Source: Asterella californica
Lineage: Eukaryota > Streptophyta > Marchantiopsida > Marchantiales > Aytoniaceae
Length of the DNA: 64,000 nucleotides
Reading direction: 5' to 3'
Assembly: GCA_036924285.1 (NCBI GenBank)
Contig: JAYKYS010000005.1
Coordinates: 3,286,001-3,350,000, forward strand
Of the stretch, positions 1 to 10,640 are shown piece after piece. The position numbers and the translations under genes were made by a program. Each line of letters starts with the position of its first letter. Within the stretch, counting starts at the first letter, position 1. The notes under the pieces are model-generated. The model did not search any database, had not been told where the DNA came from, and worked only from the letters and a program-made list of their open reading frames with translations.

Positions 1-970
1 TAATTCGAATTATTATATTAATTTATAAATATAGTCATAGACTATTCATGACTTTATACAAAGCTGCTGGAAGAAACTACTTCTGTTTTGCTTCTAGACG
101 TTAGGAAATCTTCTCTCTTAGCTTTGACACGTGTTATTTTATGATAAAGATATAGTTTTTGATTTATTTCTAATTTTACTTTTCCAAAAATTCACCATTT
201 TCCAACCAGAAATCTTCCCGCCGATCACTGCTCCGGAGGATATCCTTGATGAGTTGGACTCTTGGCTTAGGCGAGGAGATGATGATGTAATCATGCAATA
301 AATATATACCCTACAGAAGCTGTTATAAAATAGATGGTACGGCAACTTCACTCGTACCTGGTACAGTACTTACCGTTTGCAGTAACGCTGACATTGATTG
401 ATTGGATAAGTCAAAAGCATTCGTCAACGTGAACAGTGGCAGTGCAGGCTTTCCAATCGGATCGAACTAAATTTGAAAGACAAGTTGACAAGTGATCTGA
501 AAGAGGAAAGATCAGAAGAAGAATCATGCAGAAAGCGAGAGCTGCAAGAGTCGGTGAGACTCCTGAGTCCTGTGAGAGATTCAAACGCGTTCTGTACACA
601 AAATCGAATTTTGCTGCCCAGCGAAGATACGGGTGAAGCGCTAGCCTAGATCCGGCATCCCGTGTAACGTGTCCCGGCATCTTTTCTAAAAAGGCAGGAG
701 AAGTAGAGAATGTGTAGGATAAATTTTTGTCTCTAAATAACTAAAAAAATATCCAAAATTTGTTAAAATTCACCAGTGAATTAACACAGTAGTACGTAAA
801 CTGTCAAAAACTTCCGGTAAATTACAGGTAAGCACGAAAAATCTGGGATGGGCCTGTATGGTTATATTCAGAATTATCTCTTCGAGAAAAATCATATTAT
901 ATTTATTTTATGTGAAAAAACGTTGGTTAGACACACGATTCCATTATAGATTTCTTTTCACCGTGAGTAT
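1..970. other. AT-rich stretch, no gene recognised
   Basis: I see no supportable gene. Short minus-strand open frames at 139-351 and 411-680 have no recognisable motif and look like chance frames or remnants of a decayed repeat. The base composition matches the rest of the first 9 kb. Confidence 0.5.
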
Positions 971-1096
971 TTCTGCAGCCGAATGCTGCTATCCTTGCAC
1001 GAACTGAGCCCTCCCGACGAGAAGATTGGACCCCCACGTTGCCCTGGCCACAGGGAGGATGGGGCTGCCAACAACCTAGTGCTCATTGGCTGTCAG
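971..1096 (-). repeat. Decayed tRNA-derived SINE copy
   Basis: Read on the minus strand, this aligns along most of its length with the better SINE at 9015-9206. Shared blocks include the head (AGGTTGTTGGCAGCCCCATC here), the GTGGGG core and the GTGCAAGG/AGCAGCAT block near the 3' end. The B-box equivalent has drifted and the poly-A tail is gone, so this is an older insertion. Target-site duplications were not found. Confidence 0.6.
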
Positions 1097-2030
1097 AATT
1101 TACTCAACAGCATCTTTGATACTTGTAATATTGTATTTTTTCAAGAAATAATTGGAAGAACAAACTTTATTGCATATTGTCGAGATAATAAACATATTAC
1201 AGTATGAAGTTTTTTCCAAATGAGTGTTTGGAGCATATGTGATAAAATGATTTTATGATAAAATGACATACATAATACGACAAGATTTGGATGAGATGAG
1301 CTTCAAGATACTCGTGGTATGAAATATGTGAAGGTCTTCAAGTGATAGGGTGACTAGATGGATCTTGCAAATACCGTAATCAAGTTTGTGTTTCAAGTAG
1401 TGAATATAAGTGTGATATGGTTATGTGATGTGTCGCTCCACTCCTTGCTTATGTGTCTTTAAAGTATATATCCGAAAATAGTAGAAACACATGCTCAGAG
1501 AGGGTAGATGTAGTGTCGTGAATTGGCTCTAGAAGAAACGAGAATTATTCAAGTATGAAAATAAACAAAGATTTATGTAATTAATTTTCCATGCTAGTCA
1601 ACATGCATCTCATGTTAAGCAAAAGCTTCTTATACTAGACACTAAGTCGAGCTAATCTTTAATTTTAGAAGGAGAAAAAAAGTCAAAAAAGTAAAATCGT
1701 CATGGCATAGAATCGATCAAATATGAATTTGTATTGAGAGATACGTAATAAAAAGGAAGAGAAGAAATCTTAACAGCTTTTAGCAATTCTTTTTTGAATA
1801 TGTACATGGTTGGACAAGTTAATTATCTCATCTTCCTCTTGACAACAAAAGATCTTGGATTCAAAACTCTCTTGAAACAAGACATTGTCTATTACTTGTA
1901 CAGAAGAGATTTCTCCAACATGCATATCTTGATCTTTTTGAACGTCCTTGCATGTTAGTATTTGTTCAGATGAAGAGTGACTAAGATATGTCAGATATTT
2001 GTTGCATTGGTCGGATGGTGTGGTGCCTAT
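1097..2030. other. AT-rich stretch, nothing recognised
   Basis: No long open frame, RNA gene or clear repeat is visible. Confidence 0.4.
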
Positions 2031-2034
2031 AGTC

Positions 2035-2400
2035 CTATATATTCAAACAATGATGCAGTACAACAATGATACATAGTTCTTTTTATGTCTCAAAATGTTG
2101 TGATGGTCAGGTGATGCATTCTATATAATCTTATTTGAATAATGATGCATTATATATAATTTTCGTTTGTCTAAACTTTCTTACATTGCTCAGATGATGT
2201 GCTATTAAGGATGGTGCGTTATCTATAATACTAATATGTCCTACCTCATCTTACATATAGTCTCATTAGAGCAATGAAGCTTGGATAATATACTATATAT
2301 TGTTATATTCAAACAATGATGCACTACATATGGTCCTCTTTGTCTCGTACTTAAGCTTGTTGTTTAGATGATGTGTCATTAAAAATAATGGGTTACTTAA
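2035..2400. repeat. Degenerate repeats of about 100 bp
   Basis: Three diverged units begin near 2038, 2138 and 2300. Each carries a block like TTCAAACAATGATGCA, then a T-rich stretch with TTTGTCTC or GTCTAAAC, then a block like GTTTAGATGATGTG. Spacing is irregular and divergence is high, so this is an old tandem or nested array. No coding potential is seen. Confidence 0.4.
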
Positions 2401-2580
2401 ATTATTGAATCGTGTTACTTATAGTATCAATTTGCTACAATAAGTAATGCATCATCTGTTCAACTTGTTCGGTTCTTTTGTTAACAGTTCCTCGACTTCA
2501 CTATGAGTTTTGAAGTTTTGGTTCCACTTGAGTTTCAGATGGATATGTTGTGACTTGTCGCAACTTGGTATGCTAACGAC

Positions 2581-2870
2581 TTGTACATAGATACGTTTTG
2601 GATTAAGTTTTGGATTGTGTGATAACTTCTTGTTGACAAATGGGTGTTTCTTTTGCTTTGAGTTACGCTTCAATGATTTCTTTTTTTTAGACATGGGTCG
2701 GAGAGTTGTTTCACGAGCTTCGGTGCAGATTACAAACAGACTTTAGGTATGTTTATCAGCTTTGTGTTGACAAAAAAACGGATATGTATAAAGTGAGGTT
2801 TGACTAGAGCGTCATTCTCTTGGTTGTGTGTCTCTCTCGTCTTTGTTCTCCACAGTCAAGAACCCCGTGT
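2581..2870 (+). repeat. Old copy of the repeat at 58.34-58.68 kb
   Basis: The order of blocks is shared with 58341-58680: a GTTTTGGATT-GTGTGATA block, a TTTGCTTTGAGTTACGCTTC block (TTGCTTTGAGCTACGCTTC in the other copy) and a CTCCACAGTCAAGAACC block (CTCCACAGCCAGGAACC there). Many substitutions separate the copies. The repeat is probably leader or untranslated sequence of a retroelement. A minus-strand open frame at 2452-2694 lies across it and is unlikely to be a gene. Confidence 0.5.
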
Positions 2871-5800
2871 TTATTTGGATAACTTAACATAAAATACAAA
2901 AAGATATCGTGATAAACAAAATAGTGCACTTGCAATAGAATTGTAGGCCTAATATGCATTAAAGAGTTACAAAATTTCTTCAAGGGCTGTAGGAATTCAG
3001 GTTCATTTGAAGAAGAAGAAAAGAGTAATATGATCATCAACAAAATGCTGATCGTCAAAATTCAGGTCGTTAGAATTTAAGTTCATTTGGAAACAAAACA
3101 GGGTGTCGGTAATCATTAACAAAGTCAGATATTGTTTCCAAGAGAAAAGAGACTGCTACTGATGAGAGGACAATCAATAAAAAATGTTTAAATCTAATTA
3201 GACTATTTATCGGATCAATAGTGATGAACATGGTGTTGTCTTTGCAATGGACTTTTGAGACTATACGCTAGAGATTTCTCCAAATCTAAGAAAAATCTGG
3301 ATATAAAAACATTCTTCCTTATCTTGACTAGCATCTATTAAGATAAACTACTCTATATGACAAAAAATTTCACTTTTCTTTTTCCATTTTATAATCAACG
3401 AGTAATTACGCCAATACATAGATAAAACCCTAGAGGAAAGAGATTTATGAAATTCATGAAATCTAGAAGGTACTACAAATGCTTGAGTTAGATATAAATG
3501 CGTTAGCGAGATCGAGTACTGAGGATGAACTTAAAATACACCTGATTTCTTGAGATTTTAGAACAATAATATCCGAGAAATTAGATTCTCATATAAGAAT
3601 CTAAAAATAAATCAAATTAAAATTAAAATATTTTCACACAATGAAGAAATTCTTCGTCTACATCTCGCAGAAACAATGGCGAGTGAAAGTTGCGCAAGCG
3701 GATTGATTAGCTTTTACGGTAATCAGAAGAAGCCATAACTCGAATAAATGACGGGTAAACAGACTCCAAGTTGGGTACTGCGGTTCAGCTCGTATGTAAA
3801 TTCTTATTTTAGCTTTTTACCTACCTTGCATCATAGTGAAAGGAGTAAGAGTATCCCTGACTGAGGAGGTCTCAGTTTAGTCTTTTTAGTTTTAATTCTT
3901 TAATTCTTTATATTTTTGAAGCTGAGGAGGTCTCAGTTGCACAGTTACGTACTACTTTCCTTACGGTAACTGAACACCTAGTTGTCGAAAGCAACCGCGT
4001 TCTTTGAAGTTTGAAACACGGTAGAAGAAAGCGAACTAAGTTCACATGACTGTATCCTCTGACATGCAAACTGTGTATTGATTGCATTCATATCTCCCAT
4101 ATACTTCAAGTTCTCAGGAGTCAGGGCAACTGAAACACCCATACGAATCTACGCGCCGACACTTTTGGTTAGCTTTATAAACACCTCAGTCATGTATATT
4201 GATGATACGGTAATGTCCACTTGCGATTAAGGTTTCTTCTGTCAAACTTGCACCTAAATCGCGATCGTTGCAACTCTCATAGTCGTTAATGTGGCTACGT
4301 TGAAACTCGAGAGGAAATGAATGTGTGAGATGAGTCTACCGTGTTCCGTCAACTGATTATCAACGATCTTCGTGGAACCTTCTTGGAATTTTCTGAAAAG
4401 CTAATGAGAAAAGGACTACCTTTCTGGAAACATCCGACTAGAGATTTACTTCATCTCACCTTAAATATTTTTTTCGGACTTGACTCTTCTTCTCTTGATT
4501 TGCGATACTTTACCGCAAACATTGCATTAGGATAAACAAGAGATGATCTGAGTTGATAATTTATTATAAAAATATTTTAAATTAAATTTTTTATGTAGAT
4601 ACATGAATTACTTCTAACATGCACTTCTCATATTTTGATGCTATGATATTTTGACTTATTATAACCAATCAAAGATGTGATCAAGTAATGCAAAGTTAAG
4701 AGAGTGGAGTCAAGTTCAAAAAATAAACGTATTAAAGGTGCGATCAAGTAAATTTCTGCACACCATAGGGTGATAAGTAACTGGGATCATATGATCTCAC
4801 AAATATATGTGACTTGAATCCTCCATGTTACTAAACTTCCGTAAAACTGTTTTACACGTTTCTGCTGTATATTGTATGACTATCTCTGGAGATGACACAT
4901 AATCATTTATGGCAATGGGTGCCCGCAGCGTATGCTTCTAACGGTCATCTCCTGTACACCGTTGAAAACTTCTGAAATGTTTTGCATGGTTCCACCTTCA
5001 GGAATTACTTATTTTTATTTTGATCTTGTAAACTTTCAATACGTGGAGAAGTTTGAGTGACCCTAGTTTCAATAGGAAGTGTAAAAGTTAAGAAAAAAAT
5101 TATCTAACGTCTAGAAGAAAAACAACGATAGTTTATTGAAGAGAAGCTTTGTTTACAGCCATGAATCTCTTATCAGTACATTTGTGAACTGATATATAAG
5201 ATTTATCTTTTAATAAAAAAGTTTTTCAAATTAGAATAAATAATTCAAGTACTAAAGTACTAAACTGCGGGAACCTACAGTCGAATCCTAAAAAGAGACA
5301 ATAAAGAATACCCGTGGCGTTTTCCTAAAAACACCTCGGGAGATACTTGCAAAAACATTTATTATCTTTTGATCGCTTCGTAACAGTTACCCTCGAGAGA
5401 AGAATATTTGCGGTAGATTTCAACTTTGACACGGACTAATATGCATTTTCGATGAATTTCTGAGAACTTTTGTTTGTTTATTGTTATCAAAGAAATATAT
5501 AAGTGTTAAATGAAAAATATATACTAAATAGATGTAAAAGGTTAAATTTTTTTATAAACGTTATTTATTAGCCTATGCCTGGAAACACGGGTCGAGCAGG
5601 AGAGAAACTATAAGTGTTGACTCGGCTCTCGCACTTCAGAATATACAAGACCGGAGCTATACTCATGAATATATTAATTTACTCAGACGTTTACTCAGCC
5701 GTTTAACCCTTCCTGTCAGAAAGGTTAGATATTAAATTAAACGAACATGCATATTTCCTCCTATTCCAAACTAGTAAGAGAGTGAATATGTATGCCTAAC

Positions 5801-8300
5801 TAAAAAATAATAAATCCTCAGTCCTTGCGGTAAAGGACTTTCATAACTTTCATACAACTTTTTGCAGGTTTTGCTGTAAATTGTACATACAATAGGATGT
5901 TTAAAACTCAACATCTTATGGGAAGATGTATCTTCTATGCGCTACAATTCTGACCACCGAGTGTGATTCTGAAAGCACCCACAAAAACCGCCTGAGTGTG
6001 TTTGTTTATCTCCCTGGATAAGATAGCTCGTATCAATGTTGGAGTCAGATGGATAAAGTTCAAAATAGGGACTGTCAACCATTATCCGTAAACGAGACGT
6101 CAGGATCCATAACGTGAACGTAAATGGATGAAACACCAATAGAAGTACCGCAGAATGGAATGTCATTAAACCCCCACTTCCTGGTATAAAGAAGGTCATT
6201 AGATTATTCTAATTAGATTTTCTTTTCAAATTCAAAATATCTCTCTGGATGTGGACCCTTCGCCGCATGAGAAAAACGAGGTGAAACTTGAGTAGTTAGT
6301 TTTAGACCATGCTTGGCTCAAATTCTAAATTTTAATTTGCAAAATTGTAACGCTTTCTATTCTGTTTTAAACGCTGCCAACTGTGTCAATTTTGAATATA
6401 AGACCAGAATGTTATGAATAGGTGCAAATGGCTCTAAGTAGTCCAGAGGACCACTTTCGTGTTTCAGTACGTGAAATGTAAATGCGAGGTTTAATTAATT
6501 GCTTAACAGATTGCAAGGTGAATAAATATAGACGTTTTCGTGAAAGTTCAAATGTTACTTGCTTATTTATTCACCTTTTCCGTTTGGAAATAGAAGACAG
6601 TAGCGATCTGTTTTAGTATCTAACTTTTCTGTTGGAGGAGTTAGATAATAAATTAAAAAACAAATTAAATTAAAGTATCTTTGTTAGCAGACTCTATCGT
6701 TTCTAGTTTCCGCAGCACGTAAGTTCATACTTGATTTATGGGTCATGTCTAGATCTTTTCGTAACTCTAGGTCGGGTTATTATTATTATTATTTATAAAT
6801 AAATATATTTAACAGTTTAATATATATTTCTTACATAACACTTACAACATCTTTTCTCGCAAGAGAGAGTGAGCAAAAGTTCCCCAAAGGCGGTTGAGGA
6901 TGTTTATTTACCCAAGCTCTGTTCACTTTATGCATTTAAGTGTCATTATTTTTATATGTGTTTTATTTTACAGTCTACACTAATCAAGTGCGACTTTGGG
7001 TGGCTCTATTGAAACTTAAATATTCAACATACCCCTCTAAATCATTCTGAAATTGAGTTTCTGTTTCTCTTCATTAATGATTATCAGAGGTAATTATTTC
7101 TTTACTTCTCCTCTTGGAGGATTATAAGAGATAATTGTTTCTCCTAAGCTAGAGAGTTATTGTATTAATTCCTATAAGCTAGAGGGTTACTTTAACTTCT
7201 TGTCGTATAGAGCGATGCAGGATTTGAACCGAAACTAAATTGTCTCCAAACTGAAGTTATTGTCACTGCGACAATACACTGTATATGTCTATAGTACATG
7301 GTGTCTCCATGATATATACATGATGTCTTCTTCTTGAGCAAAAGAACTATTCTATTGTAAGTTCATTCTACCAGGATTAAAATAGTAAAAAAGTCTTATA
7401 CTCATAGTTCTCAAGGACCTTCTTACTATCTCATGCGAAGATTCATGACATTTTTTCTCCATATAATTTTAGACAAATGAATATATTTTTTATATTAACA
7501 TTAAACCTCTATCATAGCCAATTACTGTCCAAGATTTTGTTTCCATTTTTCATGTTTGTCTTCTTCCTTCTGTTTGTCCAAAGTACACTTTGGATGTATA
7601 TTTACAAAGGGTGTCAGTTTGCTCTTTTCGATAGATATGAAAATTTTCATAAACACTTCGAGAAGACTTAATTCTACATTCAGTCTTCTAGCCTTTTCTT
7701 TGTATTGTTTGTCCGTAAAACTTTACGGATCAGACTTATTTTCCAAAGTTTATTGTAGAAGACTATGTTTGACACGCACTAATCCAACAACTGCGGTGGT
7801 AGGTTAATATCCTCCTCCACTTCTTTGTACATCAAAATTTGTTTGCTTTTATCAGAAAATGTGTAAAAGTTATATAAAAATGTTATACTAAGTTATTATT
7901 AAGAATTAGATTTGTTTATAACTGATGTGTCAACCTGGCTCAAGGTTGCCAGAGATCTTGACATAACCCATAAGTGAGGCAAGGACAGACACGCTACTGG
8001 GGTTATAAGTCCGGAGCACTGTAAAGTAGAAGACGTCATCTGGTGGACACATTAATTTATGCCTTAATCCTTTTCGCCAGAAGAGTTATAGTATCAATTA
8101 ATGTACATTAATTAGAAAACTTGTCGGCTTTCTGAGTGTATATCATGAAATATGCATGTTAGTCGAGATTGGAGGAACTGAGAGGGTAGACGACGAACGC
8201 CATTAGCGGAGCTAAATTATCATCAACCACTGGTCACATGTTAGATTCTGTTGCTGATGACACTTGGACTTCTTGTTTCTGCCAAAATATATTCTTGTTT
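2871..8300. other. AT-rich gene-poor region
   Basis: This 5.4-kb stretch has no open frame that I can support. Minor structure: a 17-base block CTGAGGAGGTCTCAGTT, itself a gapped palindrome, occurs at 3861 and again at 3922. A GTTAGAT(A)ATTAAATTAA-like motif recurs near 5725 and 6640 and again near 20810. The open frames at 4341-4535, 5942-6199 and 7477-7807 have no recognisable domain. Confidence 0.4.
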
Positions 8301-8317
8301 GCCAAATATTTACATGC

Positions 8318-8515
8318 TGTCGTGTTGTGGACCGACTTCGACTTGAAATCAGAATTCAAAGTTTCATTTTCACTCCAAAGACGCTCATAAAGAAAAATAG
8401 CGACTTTGATTTACTTTCGAGTCTCTGTTCTCAATGTATCAAGTTCCTATGGGTACTTATGTATTTCATTTGGACGCTTATTGATAATGTCACGAGGTTC
8501 GAAACATAGAAAAAA
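8318..8515 (+). repeat. Old copy of the repeat at 56.53-56.76 kb
   Basis: Blocks such as GTCGTGTTGTGGACCG, CTCCAAAGACGCTCAT and TTCATTTGGACGC appear in the same order and spacing as at 56527-56760, where the first is GTCGTGTCGTGGACCG. It is a single diverged unit of the family that forms the 157-bp tandem array there. The open frame at 8264-8509 is a by-product. Confidence 0.55.
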
Positions 8516-9000
8516 CAAGCTAAATCTTAGCCTGTCGATGCTGATTAGGTATTTGTGGTTCCTTGCCCTATACTAAAAGAGCAAATAGAGTTTGACTAAA
8601 GTGCCACTTGCTGTACCAAGAATCCAAACCGATGATATACTTTTTCCTGTAATTAATAATGTAAAGTTTTCTTTATGTTATAACATAATACATATCTTTC
8701 AGATATCATATATATAAAAGCATTATCTTCTATGCATGCAAAACGACCAAACGGCAAGATAAGAAAATTGATAACCATCTGATGCTTGACTATGAATGAT
8801 ATTTCTTCACAGAAAACGGATGTCAAATGTCATAGAATTTATATTTTTATAAAACAGATTTCGGTCAGATCTTAAATTCTGCCAGAAAATGTCATAATTC
8901 CACCTGTCTCAGAAGGCTGGTTGGACAAGTGGTCACACTGTGAATGTACGTGGTTGGTTTATTGGTGGGATAATAAAGGTACTTGGTTCAAAAGAAAAGG

Positions 9001-9014
9001 AAAATAGTTACTGC
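9001..9014. repeat. SINE target-site duplication, left
   Basis: AAAATAGTTACTGC directly abuts the poly-T end of the SINE and is repeated exactly at 9207-9220 on its other side. Confidence 0.85.
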
Positions 9015-9206
9015 TTTTTTTTTTTTTTGTTTGGTTTTTTTTTAGGCCTCTTTAGGCTGCGGGGCTTTCCGCAACCGTATGCTGCTGCCCTTGCACAGCA
9101 TTAGTCCCCCCGCCAGGAGGGGACTAATGCCAGGAGGAGGACTCGACCCCACGGCGCCCGGGCTACAGGCGGATGGGGTAGCCAACAAGCTATTGCTTGT
9201 TGGCTT
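9015..9206 (-). mobile_element. tRNA-derived SINE with intact promoter boxes
   Basis: On the minus strand the element starts at 9206 and carries TAGCTTGTTGGC, an RNA polymerase III A-box-like sequence, followed about 30 bases later by GGGTCGAGTCC, close to the B-box consensus GGTTCGANTCC. It ends in an A-rich tail, seen as poly-T on the plus strand at 9015-9054. Perfect 14-bp target-site duplications flank it, as expected for target-primed reverse transcription by a LINE partner. The body holds a strong hairpin (9098-9130, arms GCATTAGTCCCC). Length is 192 bp. The perfect duplications imply a fairly recent insertion. No LINE partner is visible in the window. Confidence 0.85.
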
Positions 9207-9220
9207 AAAATAGTTACTGC
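9207..9220. repeat. SINE target-site duplication, right
   Basis: Exact copy of AAAATAGTTACTGC at 9001-9014. Confidence 0.85.
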
Positions 9221-9227
9221 TAGAGCA

Positions 9228-9560
9228 GTGGTAAGGAGAAGGCTACGTTCTTTCTGTCTTCCATGCTGAAACCTTGATTACACGTGGCAGGTACTTCCAA
9301 GCGTCTGAAAGTATTCTCCTCCACCTGTTGGCTTTCTGTTGGCTGGGAACTGCTGAGTCGCGTTTCATCAAACCAACAAAGAAAACTTTCAAACGAGAAG
9401 AAGGAGAATGGAAGGAATAACGAATTCGACTTTGGAACCTTGAACTTCCTTTGGAACTCGATTTGGGTTCTGTCTTCCTGGATAACAATCACAGTCGGTA
9501 TCTGCGTGCTCGTCTCGTCTCCCAGAAAACTTGACAAGATTTTGAATAAGAAATGAGCGG
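9228..9560. repeat. P450-locus 3' flank, diverged copy 1
   Basis: This aligns with 30620-30910 and 43553-43818. Shared blocks include GGCTACGTTCTTCTG-like sequence, AAGCGTCTGAA, GGCTGGGAACTGCTGAGT, CATTC/TTCAAACGAG, TGAACTTCCTT and TCCTGGATAACAATCAC. In the 30.6-kb copy the same sequence abuts the 3' end of P450 copy 2. Here about 3.1 kb, including the helicase-like gene, separates it from P450 copy 1. Open frames run through both strands. On the minus strand a short peptide stretch aligns between copies (PSQQKANRWRRILSDAW here), so a small or decayed coding exon cannot be excluded. Confidence 0.6.
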
Positions 9561-9947
9561 CATAGGAGAAACAAGTTCAAGTGTAATCAGCTGGAGTCCT
9601 AGTCGTACCACAAAGAAAGAGGGAGGCGAGGGAAGACACTGTTTCTGCTGTGGAGCTCGACGCCGTCTGTGCAAAGCCCTGCTGAATTCAGCAGCTTAGG
9701 ATCAATCCTAACGTTGAGGCGGAGAGAAAAGCCTTTTCACCAACATTCATTCATTCTTGTCATCCACCTCGCATGTCGGGGCGGGCGGATGGAAGGATAG
9801 TTTCTGTATGTTGATGTGGGTGTTTGGTGGTTCGAAGGATTGGGGAATCTCATTAGACTGTCCCTCAGTTCATGAACTCCGTTCCAGTACTAGCGAGAGT
9901 GGATTATTGGTATGTTTGGGTCGTGAAAGTGAGATGTGAGCTAGCGA

Positions 9948-10640
9948 GTGAGAAGGTCATTCATGGCAGCGGAAGCGAGTGCGGCTGATGTTGCGAACGT
10001 TAGTAGAGATGGTGTACGACAGTACTATGTGGCGGTGGATCGTGTACAGTTCAAGATGAGAACGCTGGTAGATCTGCTGAAGGTGTTGGGGAGGAGGGCG
10101 GGGCTTCCAGTGGCCATTTGCGTGGGCGCTCGAGACAGTTTAGATGCAGTGTATGCCACCGTAGCTGGGTCTGATCAGTTTTCTGTCAGCTTTCTTCACA
10201 GCGACCTCGGTGAAAGTGAACGAGCAACAGCGCTGGAGAATTTTCGATTGGCCATGTCGCAGTGGAATTATGACAATATTGAACAGACTGAAGAGGAAAA
10301 AGCCCTAGAAAGGGAGGCCACAACGTTCAGGTCTCAAGTTTTGGTGATGACGGATGCATGTTTACCGTCACCTGGTTTAGGGGAGTCTCCGCTTCTTGCT
10401 AGAGTGATGGTCAATTTTGACCTCCCAGTCAAGAAGGAGGCATACTCGAGGCGCATGGCCGCTTGCTTTGGTTCTCCTGCCTTTGGCTCCAACAACAGCA
10501 GTTTTAGCAACGGCCTGTTTGCAGGAGGGCTGGTAATAAATGTCATGACTGGCGGTGAGGTGAGCATGCTTAGAAACATCGAAGAAAGTTGTGGGATTGT
10601 GATCGATGAAATGCCTATCAATATATCGGAGCTAGTTTGA
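9948..10640 (+). CDS. Degenerate eIF4A-like helicase C-terminal domain protein
   Basis: The 230-codon frame matches only the second RecA-like domain of eIF4A-type DEAD-box RNA helicases. Residues 22-45 match the strand and helix that open this domain. FLHSDLGESERATALENFR (82-100) matches the conserved block usually read as LHGD...R...FR. VLVMTDA (131-137) begins motif V. INV...LRNIEESCGIVIDEMPINISELV (197-230) is the typical eIF4A C-terminus, ending at the expected place. The ARGxD part of motif V is replaced by CLPSPGLGES, and the HRxGRxxR arginine motif VI by RRMAACFGSP, so ATP hydrolysis is not expected. A 25-residue acidic insert (104-128) precedes motif V. There is no DEAD-domain coding in the 2 kb upstream. 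Met6 (9963) is an alternative start. It could be a regulatory relic, an expressed fragment or a decaying pseudogene with an open frame. Confidence 0.7.
   Translation: MRRSFMAAEASAADVANVSRDGVRQYYVAVDRVQFKMRTLVDLLKVLGRRAGLPVAICVGARDSLDAVYATVAGSDQFSVSFLHSDLGESERATALENFRLAMSQWNYDNIEQTEEEKALEREATTFRSQVLVMTDACLPSPGLGESPLLARVMVNFDLPVKKEAYSRRMAACFGSPAFGSNNSSFSNGLFAGGLVINVMTGGEVSMLRNIEESCGIVIDEMPINISELV

Noticed and set aside
7200..7290. Antisense tRNA-like sequence with a perfect B-box (GGTTCAAATCC on the minus strand)
   Set aside because: The T-stem does not pair, no D-arm or acceptor stem can be built, and the surroundings are AT-rich. Likely chance.
7477..7807. Hydrophobic open frames that look like membrane proteins
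   Set aside because: They follow from T-rich composition, overlap in two frames and lack any motif.
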